Source of the DNA: an uncultured Oscillospiraceae bacterium
GTDB taxonomy: Bacteria; Bacillota; Clostridia; Oscillospirales; Oscillospiraceae
NCBI GenBank assembly: GCA_948616425.1
Contig: CAPGBJ010000019.1
Coordinates: 1 to 47,824, forward strand
Direction of reading: 5' to 3'
DNA: 47,824 nucleotides
This document shows positions 1 to 7,507 of the stretch, piece by piece. The notes under the pieces were generated by a model, which saw nothing but the letters and a program-made list of their open reading frames with translations, was not told where the DNA came from and ran no database searches. Each line of letters begins with the position of its first letter. The first letter of the stretch is position 1. A program made the translations under genes and the position numbers.

Positions 1-20
1 GACGTGTGCTCTTCCGATCT
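1..20. other. Illumina adapter remnant
   Basis: These 20 bases are identical to the 3' end of the standard TruSeq read-2 adapter strand (ending GCTCTTCCGATCT). They are not genomic. Real sequence begins at about position 21, so this is a physical contig end. Confidence 0.97.
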
Positions 21-42
21 AAGCCATAGCTTAATTCCTCCT
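21..42 (-). CDS. 5' end of next gene of the minus-strand operon (truncated by adapter)
   Basis: On the minus strand an AGGAGG site (37-42) lies nine bases before an ATG at 27-25, followed by the codon GCT, and then the adapter begins. The spacing is ideal and the gene would start 40 bases after the stop of the SDR gene, so it is very probably the next operon member. Only Met-Ala is visible and no product can be named. Confidence 0.5.
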
Positions 43-66
43 AATATTTTATTGTGTCAAGGGTTA

Positions 67-846
67 TCAGCCGCAGCAGGTCAGTCCGCCAGTGGGATAG
101 ATGATTTCGCCGGTCACAAAGTCAGAAGCGGGAGCGGCCAGGAACAGGGCTGGCCCCACGCAGTCGTCGGTGGTGGCCATACGGTGAATCAGCAGGCTGC
201 TGGCCAGCTGGTCTCGGTAGGTATCGCCGCCCCGCTGCTCAATAATTTTGGTCATCATAGGTGTTTCCGTAATGGTAGGACCGATACCGTTTACGGTGAT
301 GAAATATTTGCCCAGGTCGGCGGCGGCCTGGCGGATCAGCATATCCACCGCGCCCTTGGAGATGCAGTAGCCAATATTGCCGTCATTTCGGGAGGCGATT
401 TTGCCCCGGACAGAGGAGACGATTACAATTTTGCCCCGGTTGTTCTTGGCCATGTGGGCGCCAAAATGCTTTACACACATCATCAGGCTGACCACGTTCA
501 CATTGAGCATGTTGGTCAGCTCCTCCATGGGGAACTCCAGGGTGGGAAACTTCTTGTTCAGGCCCTGGGCGCAGCACAGGATGTCGATGGTCCCGTACTT
601 GGCCTGGGCGGTCTCCACCAGCTTCTCCACGGCCCCCTCGTCGGTGGCGTCGCAGACGGCGTAGTCCACTTCCGCTCCCACAGCGGCCTTGATCTCACCC
701 TGGGCCCGGACCAGGGACTCCTCCCGTCGGGAAGCGATCATCACCTTTGCCCCCGCCGCCGCGTAGCCCTGGGCGATGGCCTGGCCGATTCCGCCGGCTC
801 CGCCCACAACGACGGCGCTCTTGCCCTTTAAATCATACAGTTCCAC
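67..846 (-). CDS. SDR-family NAD(P)-dependent oxidoreductase
   Basis: Classical short-chain dehydrogenase/reductase of about 259 residues, the usual family length. It has a glycine-rich nucleotide site near residues 15-21 (GGAGGIG), a catalytic Ser at about 144-145, and the YxxxK pair Tyr160/Lys164 (YCISK). SDRs interconvert alcohols and ketones, or reduce enoyl groups, with NAD(P)H in the cytoplasm; the substrate cannot be read from sequence. I chose the GTG at 846 because AAAGGAG sits eight bases upstream (855-861). An alternative ATG at 864 overlaps the cupin stop as ATGA and would add six residues, but it lacks a good ribosome binding site. It follows the cupin and two hydroxyacid dehydrogenases in one operon, so an oxo/hydroxy acid or its derivative is a reasonable substrate guess. 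Confidence 0.88.
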   Translation of the reverse strand: MELYDLKGKSAVVVGGAGGIGQAIAQGYAAAGAKVMIASRREESLVRAQGEIKAAVGAEVDYAVCDATDEGAVEKLVETAQAKYGTIDILCCAQGLNKKFPTLEFPMEELTNMLNVNVVSLMMCVKHFGAHMAKNNRGKIVIVSSVRGKIASRNDGNIGYCISKGAVDMLIRQAAADLGKYFITVNGIGPTITETPMMTKIIEQRGGDTYRDQLASSLLIHRMATTDDCVGPALFLAAPASDFVTGEIIYPTGGLTCCG

Positions 847-860
847 TGGAAAAACTCCTT

Positions 861-1217
861 TCATTTTTTAATCATGATAACCAGCATCTGGGCGGTAACA
901 CAGCCGGTGTTCAGGCTGGCCCGCTGGGTGCCCTTGTTAAAGTGGACGCTGTCCCCAGCTTGGAGTATGTACTGCTCCTCCTGGCCCGCGTCGGCCACAA
1001 GGGTAACGGTCATCTCTCCCTCTACGATGTAATACACCATCTCGAAGTTGGCCGGCGCCATCTCTGCACCGCCGCCAGGCAGAAAGTGGGACAGGCCCAT
1101 GACGATGCTGCCTTCGGGAACATCCTCCGGGTTGTGCAGCCGGGTGGTGCGCACGTCAAAGTGCTTGGCGGCCTCATAGGTGGCAGCTTCGTTTCTGCGG
1201 ACAATTCTGTAGCTCAT
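861..1217 (-). CDS. Small single-domain cupin protein
   Basis: A 118-residue protein with one cupin barrel. The core runs from about residue 40 to 110, with the PGGGAEMAP and later AGDSVHF strand motifs. The usual metal-binding histidines of cupin motif 1 are not obvious, so metal binding is uncertain. Such proteins act as isomerases, epimerases, dioxygenases or ligand sensors, and the exact role here is unknown. The start is supported by AAAGGAG seven bases upstream on the minus strand. It lies between the D-2-hydroxyacid dehydrogenase and the SDR, closely spaced, and is probably co-transcribed from the promoter region near 3410. Confidence 0.8.
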   Translation of the reverse strand: MSYRIVRRNEAATYEAAKHFDVRTTRLHNPEDVPEGSIVMGLSHFLPGGGAEMAPANFEMVYYIVEGEMTVTLVADAGQEEQYILQAGDSVHFNKGTQRASLNTGCVTAQMLVIMIKK

Positions 1218-1239
1218 AGCACATCTCCTTTTCTTTGAT

Positions 1240-2214
1240 TTACATCAAGTTAACGACATGATCCGGCCGTTCTCCCCGCAGTGCTTTTTCCATATTTTCA
1301 ATGGCATTGCGGTAGGAGCGGTAAAACGTCCCGGAGGTAATGCCCCCGATGTGAGGTGAGAGGGCCACCCGATTTCGCAGTTCCTCCGGGAGATTGATGA
1401 TTGGGTTGTTCGGCTGTACCGGCTCCGGGGCCAGGGTGTCCGCGCCAAATCCGCCCAGCTTTCCCCGTTCCAGCGCCCGGCAGACCGCCTCCTGGTCCAC
1501 CAGCTCCCCCCGAGAGGTGTTGATGAGAATTGCCCCGTCCTTCATTTTTTCTATGGACTGGCTGTCGATCAGGTGAACCGTTTCCGGATTGACTGGCAGG
1601 TGCAGGCTTACAATATCGCAGCCGGCCAGCAGTTCGTCCAGCCCGGAATAGGTCACCTGCCAGGGGTTGGGCTCCGGCAGGCGGTGGGGCTTGTGGTAGC
1701 GCACCTGGCAACCGAAAGCGGCCAGACGACGCGCCGTCTCCTTGCCGATGGCGCCCAGGCCAATAAGTCCGACCCTGCACTCGCCCAGTTCTTTCAGGCC
1801 CTGGGCAAAGCATCTCCCTTTAAACTCCCCCTGCCTGGCCGAGTAGGTCATGGACTCCGCCTCGTGATATTTTCTCAAAACGGCCAGCATCAGGAGGACC
1901 GTCTGCTCCGCCACCGCCGCGGCGTTGACCCCGGCGTTGTTGCACACATAGACCCCCGCTGTGTCGGCGGCCTGAAGATCAATCTGGTTATAGCCCACGC
2001 CGAAGGACTGGATGATCTTCAGCTCCCTCATGCTCCCGATGACCTCCCCGTTCAGGGGAAGCATAGGATCAATGAGAATGGCCTGGGCCTGCGTAGCGGC
2101 AAGGGTCTCCGGATCATAGTCCCTATTCCCAAAATGCACGATTTCCCAGTCCGCGGGAACCTCGCGGCAATACGCGGCAAAATTATTTTCGTCTACTAAA
2201 AACGCGGCCCGCAT
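1240..2214 (-). CDS. D-isomer-specific 2-hydroxyacid dehydrogenase (NAD-dependent)
   Basis: About 324 residues, normal for the family that includes D-lactate, glycerate and phosphoglycerate dehydrogenases. The NAD-binding fold is visible in the middle (GLGAIG), followed by the TSRGELVD strand with the catalytic Arg and a C-terminal SPHIGG with the catalytic His. It interconverts a 2-oxo acid and the corresponding (R)-2-hydroxy acid. The ATG at 2214 was chosen because GGAAGG lies just upstream; a longer reading to 2253 adds 13 residues that overlap the neighbouring gene and do not fit the family N-terminus. The adjacent Ldh-family gene acts on the same chemical class with a different fold, so together they could invert a hydroxyacid stereocentre through the oxo acid. 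Confidence 0.9.
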   Translation of the reverse strand: MRAAFLVDENNFAAYCREVPADWEIVHFGNRDYDPETLAATQAQAILIDPMLPLNGEVIGSMRELKIIQSFGVGYNQIDLQAADTAGVYVCNNAGVNAAAVAEQTVLLMLAVLRKYHEAESMTYSARQGEFKGRCFAQGLKELGECRVGLIGLGAIGKETARRLAAFGCQVRYHKPHRLPEPNPWQVTYSGLDELLAGCDIVSLHLPVNPETVHLIDSQSIEKMKDGAILINTSRGELVDQEAVCRALERGKLGGFGADTLAPEPVQPNNPIINLPEELRNRVALSPHIGGITSGTFYRSYRNAIENMEKALRGERPDHVVNLM

Positions 2215-2249
2215 AGTTGTCCTTCCTTTCTGCCTGGGTGTTCCGGACG

Positions 2250-3293
2250 TCACCGGATGCAGGCGTTCAAATCCAGGCTGTACCGGGAGGCCAAGGCCTT
2301 TGCGTTGTCCTCTACATCCTTGGGCAGCACCAGACCCTCCCTCTGCGCCCGGTCATGGCGGTCCCACTCCATCTCACCGGGCAGGTAGATGTGGTCGCTG
2401 CCAGCCGCCTTGGGCGCATTGGCGATTTCCTCTACCGCAAAGTCCATCCGGTCCGCGAAGGAGTCGGCGCCCATGATGGAATAGGTGTCGATGAACAGGA
2501 ACATATGGCTGTAGGGACACAGCTGATCCGCCCTGCGGATCCACAGGGGAATATCCAGGATCTGGCCGCCGCTGAGGACTGAGGTTAATACCTCAATAAA
2601 GAAAGCAATTCCATATCCCTTATGTCCGCCCAGGGGGTAAAGGGCCCAGTCGGTATTGGGATCGGTGGTGGGCAGGCCATTTTCATCCACAATGCACCCG
2701 GGGGGCACTTGCTCCCCGGCCGTCTTGGCGCGATTGACCTTCATCCCCGCAATGTTGCTGGTGGCCACGTCCAGAAAGACGCTGGGGTGGCGGTTGCCTG
2801 CCGGGACGGCGTAAGCAAAGGGAGAGTTGCCGATGATGCCTCCTTTGCCGCCGGGAACCGTCATCGTTTTGGCCACATTTGTGGCGGTCAGGGTAATAAA
2901 GCCCTGCTCTGCGCCCTCCACCGCATAGACGCCGCAGGCCCCATAGTGGCTGCTGTTGCGGACCATCACGTAGGCCAACCCCGTCTGCTTTGCCTTCTTC
3001 ATTCCGATTTCCATAGCACACCGGGCGTTGTAGGGACCCATGCCGTTATGTCCCTCCAGCACAGCCCAGGCAGGACCCTCGTGCACCAGCTCCGGCGCCG
3101 CGTCCCTGCAGATGCCGCCCGCCGCCGTCTTCTCTAAGTAAGGCAGAAGATTGAGCGTGCCGTGGGAGTGGATGCCCATCATGTCGGTTCGCACCAGGTA
3201 GTGGGCCACCGCGTTCGCCACCTCCGGACGATAACCTGCCTGGATACAGGCCTCCTGGCAAAAAGCCTCGTATTTCTCGACGAAAACCCTCAA
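2250..3293 (-). CDS. Ldh family (malate/L-lactate/ureidoglycolate type) NAD(P)-dependent oxidoreductase
   Basis: A 347-residue protein of the Ldh_2 superfamily. It shows the conserved GIHSHG near residue 40, an NSxHYGACG stretch near 115, and GGHKGYG with the following hydrophobic helix near 225. Members oxidise or reduce 2-hydroxy/2-oxo acids with NAD(P)H and are unrelated in fold to the D-2-hydroxyacid dehydrogenase next door. The start codon is TTG at 3293, supported by a GGGGGAG site seven bases upstream. It is the first gene of the minus-strand operon and is divergent from the MerR-type regulator. A paralogue of the same family lies at 31670-32719 beside the ABC importer. Confidence 0.9.
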   Translation of the reverse strand: MRVFVEKYEAFCQEACIQAGYRPEVANAVAHYLVRTDMMGIHSHGTLNLLPYLEKTAAGGICRDAAPELVHEGPAWAVLEGHNGMGPYNARCAMEIGMKKAKQTGLAYVMVRNSSHYGACGVYAVEGAEQGFITLTATNVAKTMTVPGGKGGIIGNSPFAYAVPAGNRHPSVFLDVATSNIAGMKVNRAKTAGEQVPPGCIVDENGLPTTDPNTDWALYPLGGHKGYGIAFFIEVLTSVLSGGQILDIPLWIRRADQLCPYSHMFLFIDTYSIMGADSFADRMDFAVEEIANAPKAAGSDHIYLPGEMEWDRHDRAQREGLVLPKDVEDNAKALASRYSLDLNACIR

Positions 3294-3345
3294 GTTGTCT
3301 CCCCCTTTAATGATGATGTGTCGCTCTGGTGTATTGCTGCTTGCT

Positions 3346-3413
3346 GTGTATTCGAAAATACACCTTGGTATCGCTCCAAGGTCAAGAGCTTCTGAAGAAA
3401 AAATTAAATTATA
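3346..3413 (-). promoter_or_regulatory. Candidate promoter -10 and two perfect inverted repeats upstream of the Ldh operon
   Basis: A minus-strand TATAAT lies at 3413-3408, with no good -35. Between it and the TTG start are two perfect dyads: ACCTTGG / CCAAGGT with a 7-base loop (3362-3382) and GTGTATT-CGAA-AATACAC (3346-3363). They share two bases and could be alternative RNA hairpins or operator sites in the leader. Farther upstream an 8-base direct repeat TGTCTATA occurs at 3447-3454 and 3456-3463. Confidence 0.5.
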
Positions 3414-3494
3414 TACAGTTTTAACATTTTTTATTGCCCTTGCTTGTCTATACTGTCTATATTCAGCCGTTCATAAGCGGAGTGTTTTATCGTA

Positions 3495-3523
3495 TTGACA
3501 TAGCCTGCGAACAGGCTTATATT
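3495..3523 (+). promoter_or_regulatory. sigma-70 promoter with dyad in the spacer (MerR-type autoregulatory promoter)
   Basis: TTGACA (3495-3500), a 17-base spacer and TATATT (3518-3523) form a near-consensus promoter about 45 bases before the MerR-type gene. The spacer holds a perfect 16-base dyad, AGCCTG-CGAA-CAGGCT (3502-3517). A dyad between -35 and -10 is the hallmark of MerR-family operators, although classical ones have 19-20 base spacers. Autoregulation is inferred. Confidence 0.8.
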
Positions 3524-3566
3524 ACAAGAAGATTTGCGCAGTTTACATTCAGGGGTGGATTTTAAT

Positions 3567-4382
3567 ATGGATGAATCCAGGATCAAGGTATATAAAATTG
3601 GCGATGTGGCCAAAATTTTGGGTATTTCCGCAGATTCAATGCGCTATTATGAGAAGATGGGAATCGTCAAGCCATATAAAGTAAAATCGAATGATTACCG
3701 GTATTACGAAGCGTGGGATATCAATTTTATTATTGACTGCCTTTGGTTCAAACAGTTTGGGTTCGGGATGAAGGAGATTGCGCAGATGGTATCCTCAATT
3801 TCCTATGACGAACTGGAGGATACCCTTCGAATCGCCAGCCGGCAACTGCGTGAGGAACTGTCGTTTCAAAAAATGCTGCTGTCCCGATTAGAGGAGCAGG
3901 TCAACCATCTGGAGGTAAGCAAAACGCTTTTGAACCAATGCGACATTCAGGACAGCCCGGAGGTCGTATATTACCTCAACCGCCACGGCTATCTATACGA
4001 CGATACCCCAGAGATTCAGCAGCTGTCAAAACAGTGGCTGCCCTATCTGTCCTTTGGAAAGCGTTTTTTCTACACTACCGAGATTGATACGCGTGACGCG
4101 CTGTCCTGGGGCTTTTCCATGGATAAAATCTACGCCTCGGAGCTGAAACTGGACCAATCCCCCCTTGTCTATCCTCTGTCCCATGACCGGTGTATCCATT
4201 CTGTCTTCAAAAAAGCGGGAAAATATGGCATTTCCGCCCAATCCTTGCGCTACATTGTGGACTATGCAAACCGAGAGGGCATCCGGCTCCACGGCTCGGC
4301 ATACGGACAGCTGCTGTGCAGCGTCCGTGAGGACGATACCATGACCGGGTATTTTGAAGTGTGGCTCCCGATTCAGGAATAG
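3567..4382 (+). CDS. MerR-family transcriptional regulator
   Basis: About 271 residues. An N-terminal MerR winged helix (YKIGDVAKILGIS, then the RYYEKMGIV turn) covers roughly residues 8-75. A helical dimerisation segment follows to about 125, and then a C-terminal domain of some 140 residues that looks like a GyrI/effector-binding fold. Such regulators bind small organic ligands and twist the promoter spacer. The ATG at 3567 was chosen because AGGGG lies upstream and the family N-terminus starts there; a TTG at 3534 is unlikely. It is divergent from the hydroxyacid dehydrogenase operon and precedes the enoate reductase gene, so both are candidate targets. Confidence 0.87.
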   Translation: MDESRIKVYKIGDVAKILGISADSMRYYEKMGIVKPYKVKSNDYRYYEAWDINFIIDCLWFKQFGFGMKEIAQMVSSISYDELEDTLRIASRQLREELSFQKMLLSRLEEQVNHLEVSKTLLNQCDIQDSPEVVYYLNRHGYLYDDTPEIQQLSKQWLPYLSFGKRFFYTTEIDTRDALSWGFSMDKIYASELKLDQSPLVYPLSHDRCIHSVFKKAGKYGISAQSLRYIVDYANREGIRLHGSAYGQLLCSVREDDTMTGYFEVWLPIQE

Positions 4383-4394
4383 TTCTTTCATGTG

Positions 4395-4430
4395 CTTGAC
4401 CCGCTGCGGACACAGACGCAGCGGGTCAAG
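4395..4430 (+). terminator. Rho-independent terminator after the MerR gene
   Basis: A perfect 14-base-pair stem (CTTGACCCGCTGCG and its complement, loop 4409-4416) lies 13 bases after the stop codon, followed by a weak T tract (TCTTTC). Confidence 0.75.
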
Positions 4431-4450
4431 TCTTTCGCTATCATATTTCT

Positions 4451-4504
4451 GTTATAACAACACCCCGCAGTTGCATAACTCCGCCAAAACCCCTGTGATA
4501 TAAT
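4451..4504 (+). promoter_or_regulatory. Promoter of the enoate reductase gene with upstream ATAAC repeats
   Basis: An extended -10, TGA-TATAAT, covers 4496-4504; there is no consensus -35. The palindrome GTTATAAC lies at 4451-4458 and a second ATAAC at 4475-4479, 21 bp apart, the proximal one in the -35 region. The same spacing to the -10 recurs at the etf and ACP promoters, which suggests an activator-dependent promoter. Confidence 0.65.
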
Positions 4505-4552
4505 AAAAACAGAGGAACTTAGACGGCATCAGAAGAGAAAGGAGCATGTGCT

Positions 4553-6502
4553 ATGGAGCGAAAATTTCCCCTTCTGTCCAGCCCCCTGACGGTGGGCAGG
4601 CTGACCCTGCGCAACCGGATCATGTCTGCACCTACCACCTTCCCGGAGCCGGACGCAGAGTGCCATATGACGGAGGATATGGCGCGGTTTTACGAGCTGC
4701 GGGCCAAGGGCGGTGCGGCGGTGGTAACCGTCAGCGAGGCCATGACTCACGAGAGCGGACTCAGCCACGGCCGGCATATCATGCCGCTGAACCCCTACTC
4801 CCTTGGTCCCCTTACGCAAACTGCCCGGGCCATCAAGCGCCATGGGGCGGTGGCCAACATTGAACTGAGCCACGGAGGGCGCTACGCCGGGCGGGCAATC
4901 ATTGATCCCTCTAACTCAGCCCCTGTCCACTTTGGACCGGTGGATGAGCTGCTGTCTAACGGAACCCAGGTCCGGGCCATGTCCCAGGAGATGATCCGGG
5001 AGATCGTGGACTCCTTTGGACAGGCGGCCGCCGTCATCAAACAGGCCGGATTTGAGATGGTGCTGATCCATGCCGGCCACGGCTGGCTGATCCACCAGTT
5101 CCTGTCTCCGGCGGTAAATCGGCGGCAGGATGAATATGGCGGCAGCACAGAGGGCCGCTGCCGGCTGCTGCTGGAGATCATCGACTCGGTGCGGGCGGCG
5201 GTGGGGCCTGGCTTTCCCATTGAGGTGCGCATGAGCGGCGACGAGTACGCGCCGGGAGGCTGCGACATCGAGGAAACCATCCGCATTGCGGAGATCATTG
5301 ACGAAAAAATCGACCTGTTCCACATATCCACCGGCAACCATGAGACCACCCTTTTCCGGACCCATCCCTCGCTGTATCTGCCCAGGGGTTGCAATGTGCG
5401 GTACGCCGAGGCGGTGAAAAAACATGTCAAGCACCCGGTGGTGGCCATTGGCGCCATCGACAGCCCGGAGATGATCGAGGACATTCTGGAGTCCGGCAAG
5501 GCGGACATGGTGGCTATGGCCCGGGGGCTGCTGTGTGACCCGGAGTTCCCCAACAAGGCAATCCAAGGCCGTGACGACGAGATCGTCCACTGTATCCGCT
5601 GCTTCGCCTGCCTGTCGGAACGGCGGATGACCCAGACCCGGATATGTTCCATCAACCCCATCTACGGTATGGAGAAGGACTATCTGTCCCGTCAGGGCAT
5701 TCCGGCGGAAGCGCCTAAAAAGGTGTTGGTGGCCGGCGGCGGCCCGGCGGGCATGACGGCAGCCATCACCGCAGCCCGGCAGGGCCATCAGGTGATCCTG
5801 TGCGAAAAAACTGGCCATCTGGGGGGCGCTCTGCGGTATGAGCGGAATGTCCCTCTGAAGGAGGACCTCTATGACTTCGTGCGGGTAAAGGCGCTGGCCA
5901 TGGAAAAGGCCGGGGTAGAGGTGCGTCTGAACACCCCGGTGACCCCGGAGTTGGCGGAGGCGGAAGGGCCAGATGTGCTGGTTGTGGCGGTGGGCGCCAA
6001 GCCCATTGTGCCGCCGCTGCCCGGTGTGGACGGTAGCAACGTAGATCAGGCCTGCCATGTCTCGGAGGATGATTTTACCTGCGGACACCGGGTGGTCATT
6101 CTGGGCGGCGGTCTGGTAGGCTGCGAAACCGCCATGCACCTGACCGGTCTGGGCCACGAAGTGACCATCGTGGAAATGCGGGATCAGCTGGCGCCGGACT
6201 CCTACCTCTACCAGGGAAAGAGCCTGCGGGAGGAACTGGAGCGGCTGAAGATTCGTTCCTGCACCGGTATCACCGGCCGGGAGATTACCGCTGACGGCCT
6301 GAAGGGTGCCGACCGCGAGGGGAAGGAGTGCTTTTTCCCGGCGGACACCGTACTGCTGGCCTGCGGTATGCGCTCGGAGACGGCCCAGGTGGAAGCGCTG
6401 CGGGACGGTGCCCCCCAGGTGATGATCATCGGCGATTGCTACCGGCCTGGCAATATGCGTCAGGCCACCTTCCAGGGCTATTACCAGGCGCTGGATATCT
6501 GA
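4553..6502 (+). CDS. Old-yellow-enzyme/FadH-type FMN, 4Fe-4S and FAD-containing enoate reductase
   Basis: A 649-residue multidomain flavoprotein, the usual length for 2,4-dienoyl-CoA reductase or 2-enoate reductase relatives. Residues 1-340 form the FMN TIM barrel, with HGGRYAGR and the OYE signature QFLSPxxNxRxDxYGG near 185-205. Four cysteines for a 4Fe-4S cluster follow (CIRCFAC at about 347-353 and CSINP at about 364). An FAD site GGGPAG lies near 396 and an NAD(P) site GGGLVG near 520. The enzyme would pass electrons from NAD(P)H through FAD and FeS to FMN and reduce an activated C=C bond. AAAGGAG nine bases upstream supports the ATG. It is a single-gene transcript between its own promoter and a strong terminator. 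The substrate is unknown. Confidence 0.9.
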   Translation: MERKFPLLSSPLTVGRLTLRNRIMSAPTTFPEPDAECHMTEDMARFYELRAKGGAAVVTVSEAMTHESGLSHGRHIMPLNPYSLGPLTQTARAIKRHGAVANIELSHGGRYAGRAIIDPSNSAPVHFGPVDELLSNGTQVRAMSQEMIREIVDSFGQAAAVIKQAGFEMVLIHAGHGWLIHQFLSPAVNRRQDEYGGSTEGRCRLLLEIIDSVRAAVGPGFPIEVRMSGDEYAPGGCDIEETIRIAEIIDEKIDLFHISTGNHETTLFRTHPSLYLPRGCNVRYAEAVKKHVKHPVVAIGAIDSPEMIEDILESGKADMVAMARGLLCDPEFPNKAIQGRDDEIVHCIRCFACLSERRMTQTRICSINPIYGMEKDYLSRQGIPAEAPKKVLVAGGGPAGMTAAITAARQGHQVILCEKTGHLGGALRYERNVPLKEDLYDFVRVKALAMEKAGVEVRLNTPVTPELAEAEGPDVLVVAVGAKPIVPPLPGVDGSNVDQACHVSEDDFTCGHRVVILGGGLVGCETAMHLTGLGHEVTIVEMRDQLAPDSYLYQGKSLREELERLKIRSCTGITGREITADGLKGADREGKECFFPADTVLLACGMRSETAQVEALRDGAPQVMIIGDCYRPGNMRQATFQGYYQALDI

Positions 6503-6538
6503 GTACATCCCCATCTGGCGCGCAAGCGCATTTGGAAA

Positions 6539-6577
6539 GTCACCGCCTGCGGTTTTCCGCAGGCGGTGACCTTTTTT
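6539..6577 (+). terminator. Strong rho-independent terminator
   Basis: A 14-base-pair GC-rich stem (GTCACCGCCTGCGG and complement, TTTT loop 6553-6556) is followed by CTTTTTT. It ends the enoate reductase transcript just before the AT-rich island. Confidence 0.93.
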
Positions 6578-6587
6578 GTAAAAAGAA

Positions 6588-6722
6588 AACCACCAGCAAT
6601 GCTGGTGGTTCCCAAAAGCTTTAGCTATGCCCAGGAAAAGTATCCTCCTTTGGTATAATAGTAGAGGTCTGCCAACCGCTACAAAAACCAAAGGAGGAAT
6701 CAAGTCGAGATGAAACTTGATG
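6588..6722 (+). mobile_element. Truncated left end of an IS200/IS605-like element (hairpin, promoter, tnpA leader)
   Basis: A near-perfect 11-base hairpin AACCACCAGCA / TGCTGGTGGTT (6588-6610) is followed by an extended -10 (TGG-TATAAT, 6651-6659). A 12-base inverted repeat (6643-6654 and 6687-6698) would bury the AAAGGAGG ribosome binding site. This is the known layout of IS200-type transposase leaders, whose translation is blocked by RNA structure. An ATG at 6710 starts MKLD and then leaves transposase-like sequence, ending after 21 residues. I infer a decayed left end; the family is assigned from structure only. Confidence 0.5.
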
Positions 6723-6921
6723 TATCGAGTTTAGGGGAAATGAAGGTGCTGTCGGCATCTTCAAATTTCTCTTGATCGGTTTTGTTGTAGGCAGATAAAC
6801 CATGATGACCGTCAAATTCTAACAGTTCAGTACATACTCCGCCGCCATTTTTGTAGAAATAGTTGTAAGCAATTTCATCAGCAACACAGTAAACCGGATT
6901 TTCTATTAATAATATCGGCAT
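6700..6921 (-). CDS. Small protein of unknown function, possibly truncated at its C-terminus
   Basis: A 73-residue reading frame with a strong ribosome binding site (AAGGAGG eight bases before the ATG at 6921). It begins MPILLIENPVYCVADEIAY and has no recognisable domain or membrane segment. Its last codons run into the IS200-like leader, so the natural C-terminus may have been lost. It lies divergently upstream of the restriction-modification operon. The short PxYCxAD pattern also appears in an unassigned reading frame at about 14250-14300 on the other flank of the island. Confidence 0.5.
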   Translation of the reverse strand: MPILLIENPVYCVADEIAYNYFYKNGGGVCTELLEFDGHHGLSAYNKTDQEKFEDADSTFISPKLDTSSFIST

Positions 6922-6989
6922 ATTATGTGCCTCCTTGCCAGAGAGTATGCTCTCTATCCATTAAACGACACAGAAAACTTGTTTTGTTC

Positions 6990-7068
6990 CTAAAATATAA
7001 AAATATTTTAGCAAATAAATTCAAAATTTGATAAGCACCTTGATTTAATTGGCAATATAATATATAAT
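6990..7068 (+). promoter_or_regulatory. Promoter of the restriction-modification operon with upstream dyad
   Basis: TTGATT (7040-7045), a 17-base spacer and TATAAT (7063-7068) give a good promoter about 40 bases before the XRE regulator. Upstream is an AT-rich dyad CTAAAATA-N6-TATTTTAG (6990-7011) that may be an operator of the XRE protein or a weak terminator. The region 6922-7101 holds no gene. Confidence 0.7.
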
Positions 7069-7110
7069 AATAGTATGTAAACTAACTAACTTATAATAGA
7101 GGTGATAAAG

Positions 7111-7491
7111 GTGGATGATTTGAATTTGAAAACGGAAAATGCTGAATTTGGTCAATATTTGCGTTCTGTCCGACAAGCAAAAAAAATATCAATTCGTCAA
7201 CTTGCAAAAGCGGTGAGTAAAACACCTACATATATCAGTGATATTGAAAAGGGTAATAATAAACCTCCCGAAAGAGAGTTATTGAATAGAATAATTGGAG
7301 CATTGCATTTAGAAGAATTTCCAGACATAAGGAACAAGCTGTATGATTTAGCTGCAAAAGAAAGAAAAGATGTCCCAGCAGATATTAAAGAATACCTAAT
7401 GGAAAATGAATCAATATTAAAAATTATTAGATCGGCAAAAGAAAGCCCAAATGAAAAGCAAATCTGGGCAAAAGTATCGCAGATTGTTTAA
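7111..7491 (+). CDS. XRE-type helix-turn-helix regulator of the R-M operon
   Basis: About 126 residues with an N-terminal Cro/C1 helix-turn-helix (residues 10-65: LRSVRQAKKISIRQLAKAV, then TYISDIEKG). The C-terminal half is charged. It lies 16 bases before hsdM, like a controller gene that times expression of the restriction subunits. The GTG at 7111 was preferred because AGAGGTGAT ends seven bases before it; the GTG at 7102 overlaps that site. Base composition is AT-rich, matching the R-M genes and not the flanks. Confidence 0.82.
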   Translation: MDDLNLKTENAEFGQYLRSVRQAKKISIRQLAKAVSKTPTYISDIEKGNNKPPERELLNRIIGALHLEEFPDIRNKLYDLAAKERKDVPADIKEYLMENESILKIIRSAKESPNEKQIWAKVSQIV

Positions 7492-7507
7492 TAGTGGAGG
7501 AAGAAAA

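Noticed and set aside
4916..6703. A 595-codon minus-strand frame opposite the enoate reductase
   Set aside because: Its composition (many His, Gly, Arg) is that of a shadow frame, and the plus-strand enzyme shows full family motifs.
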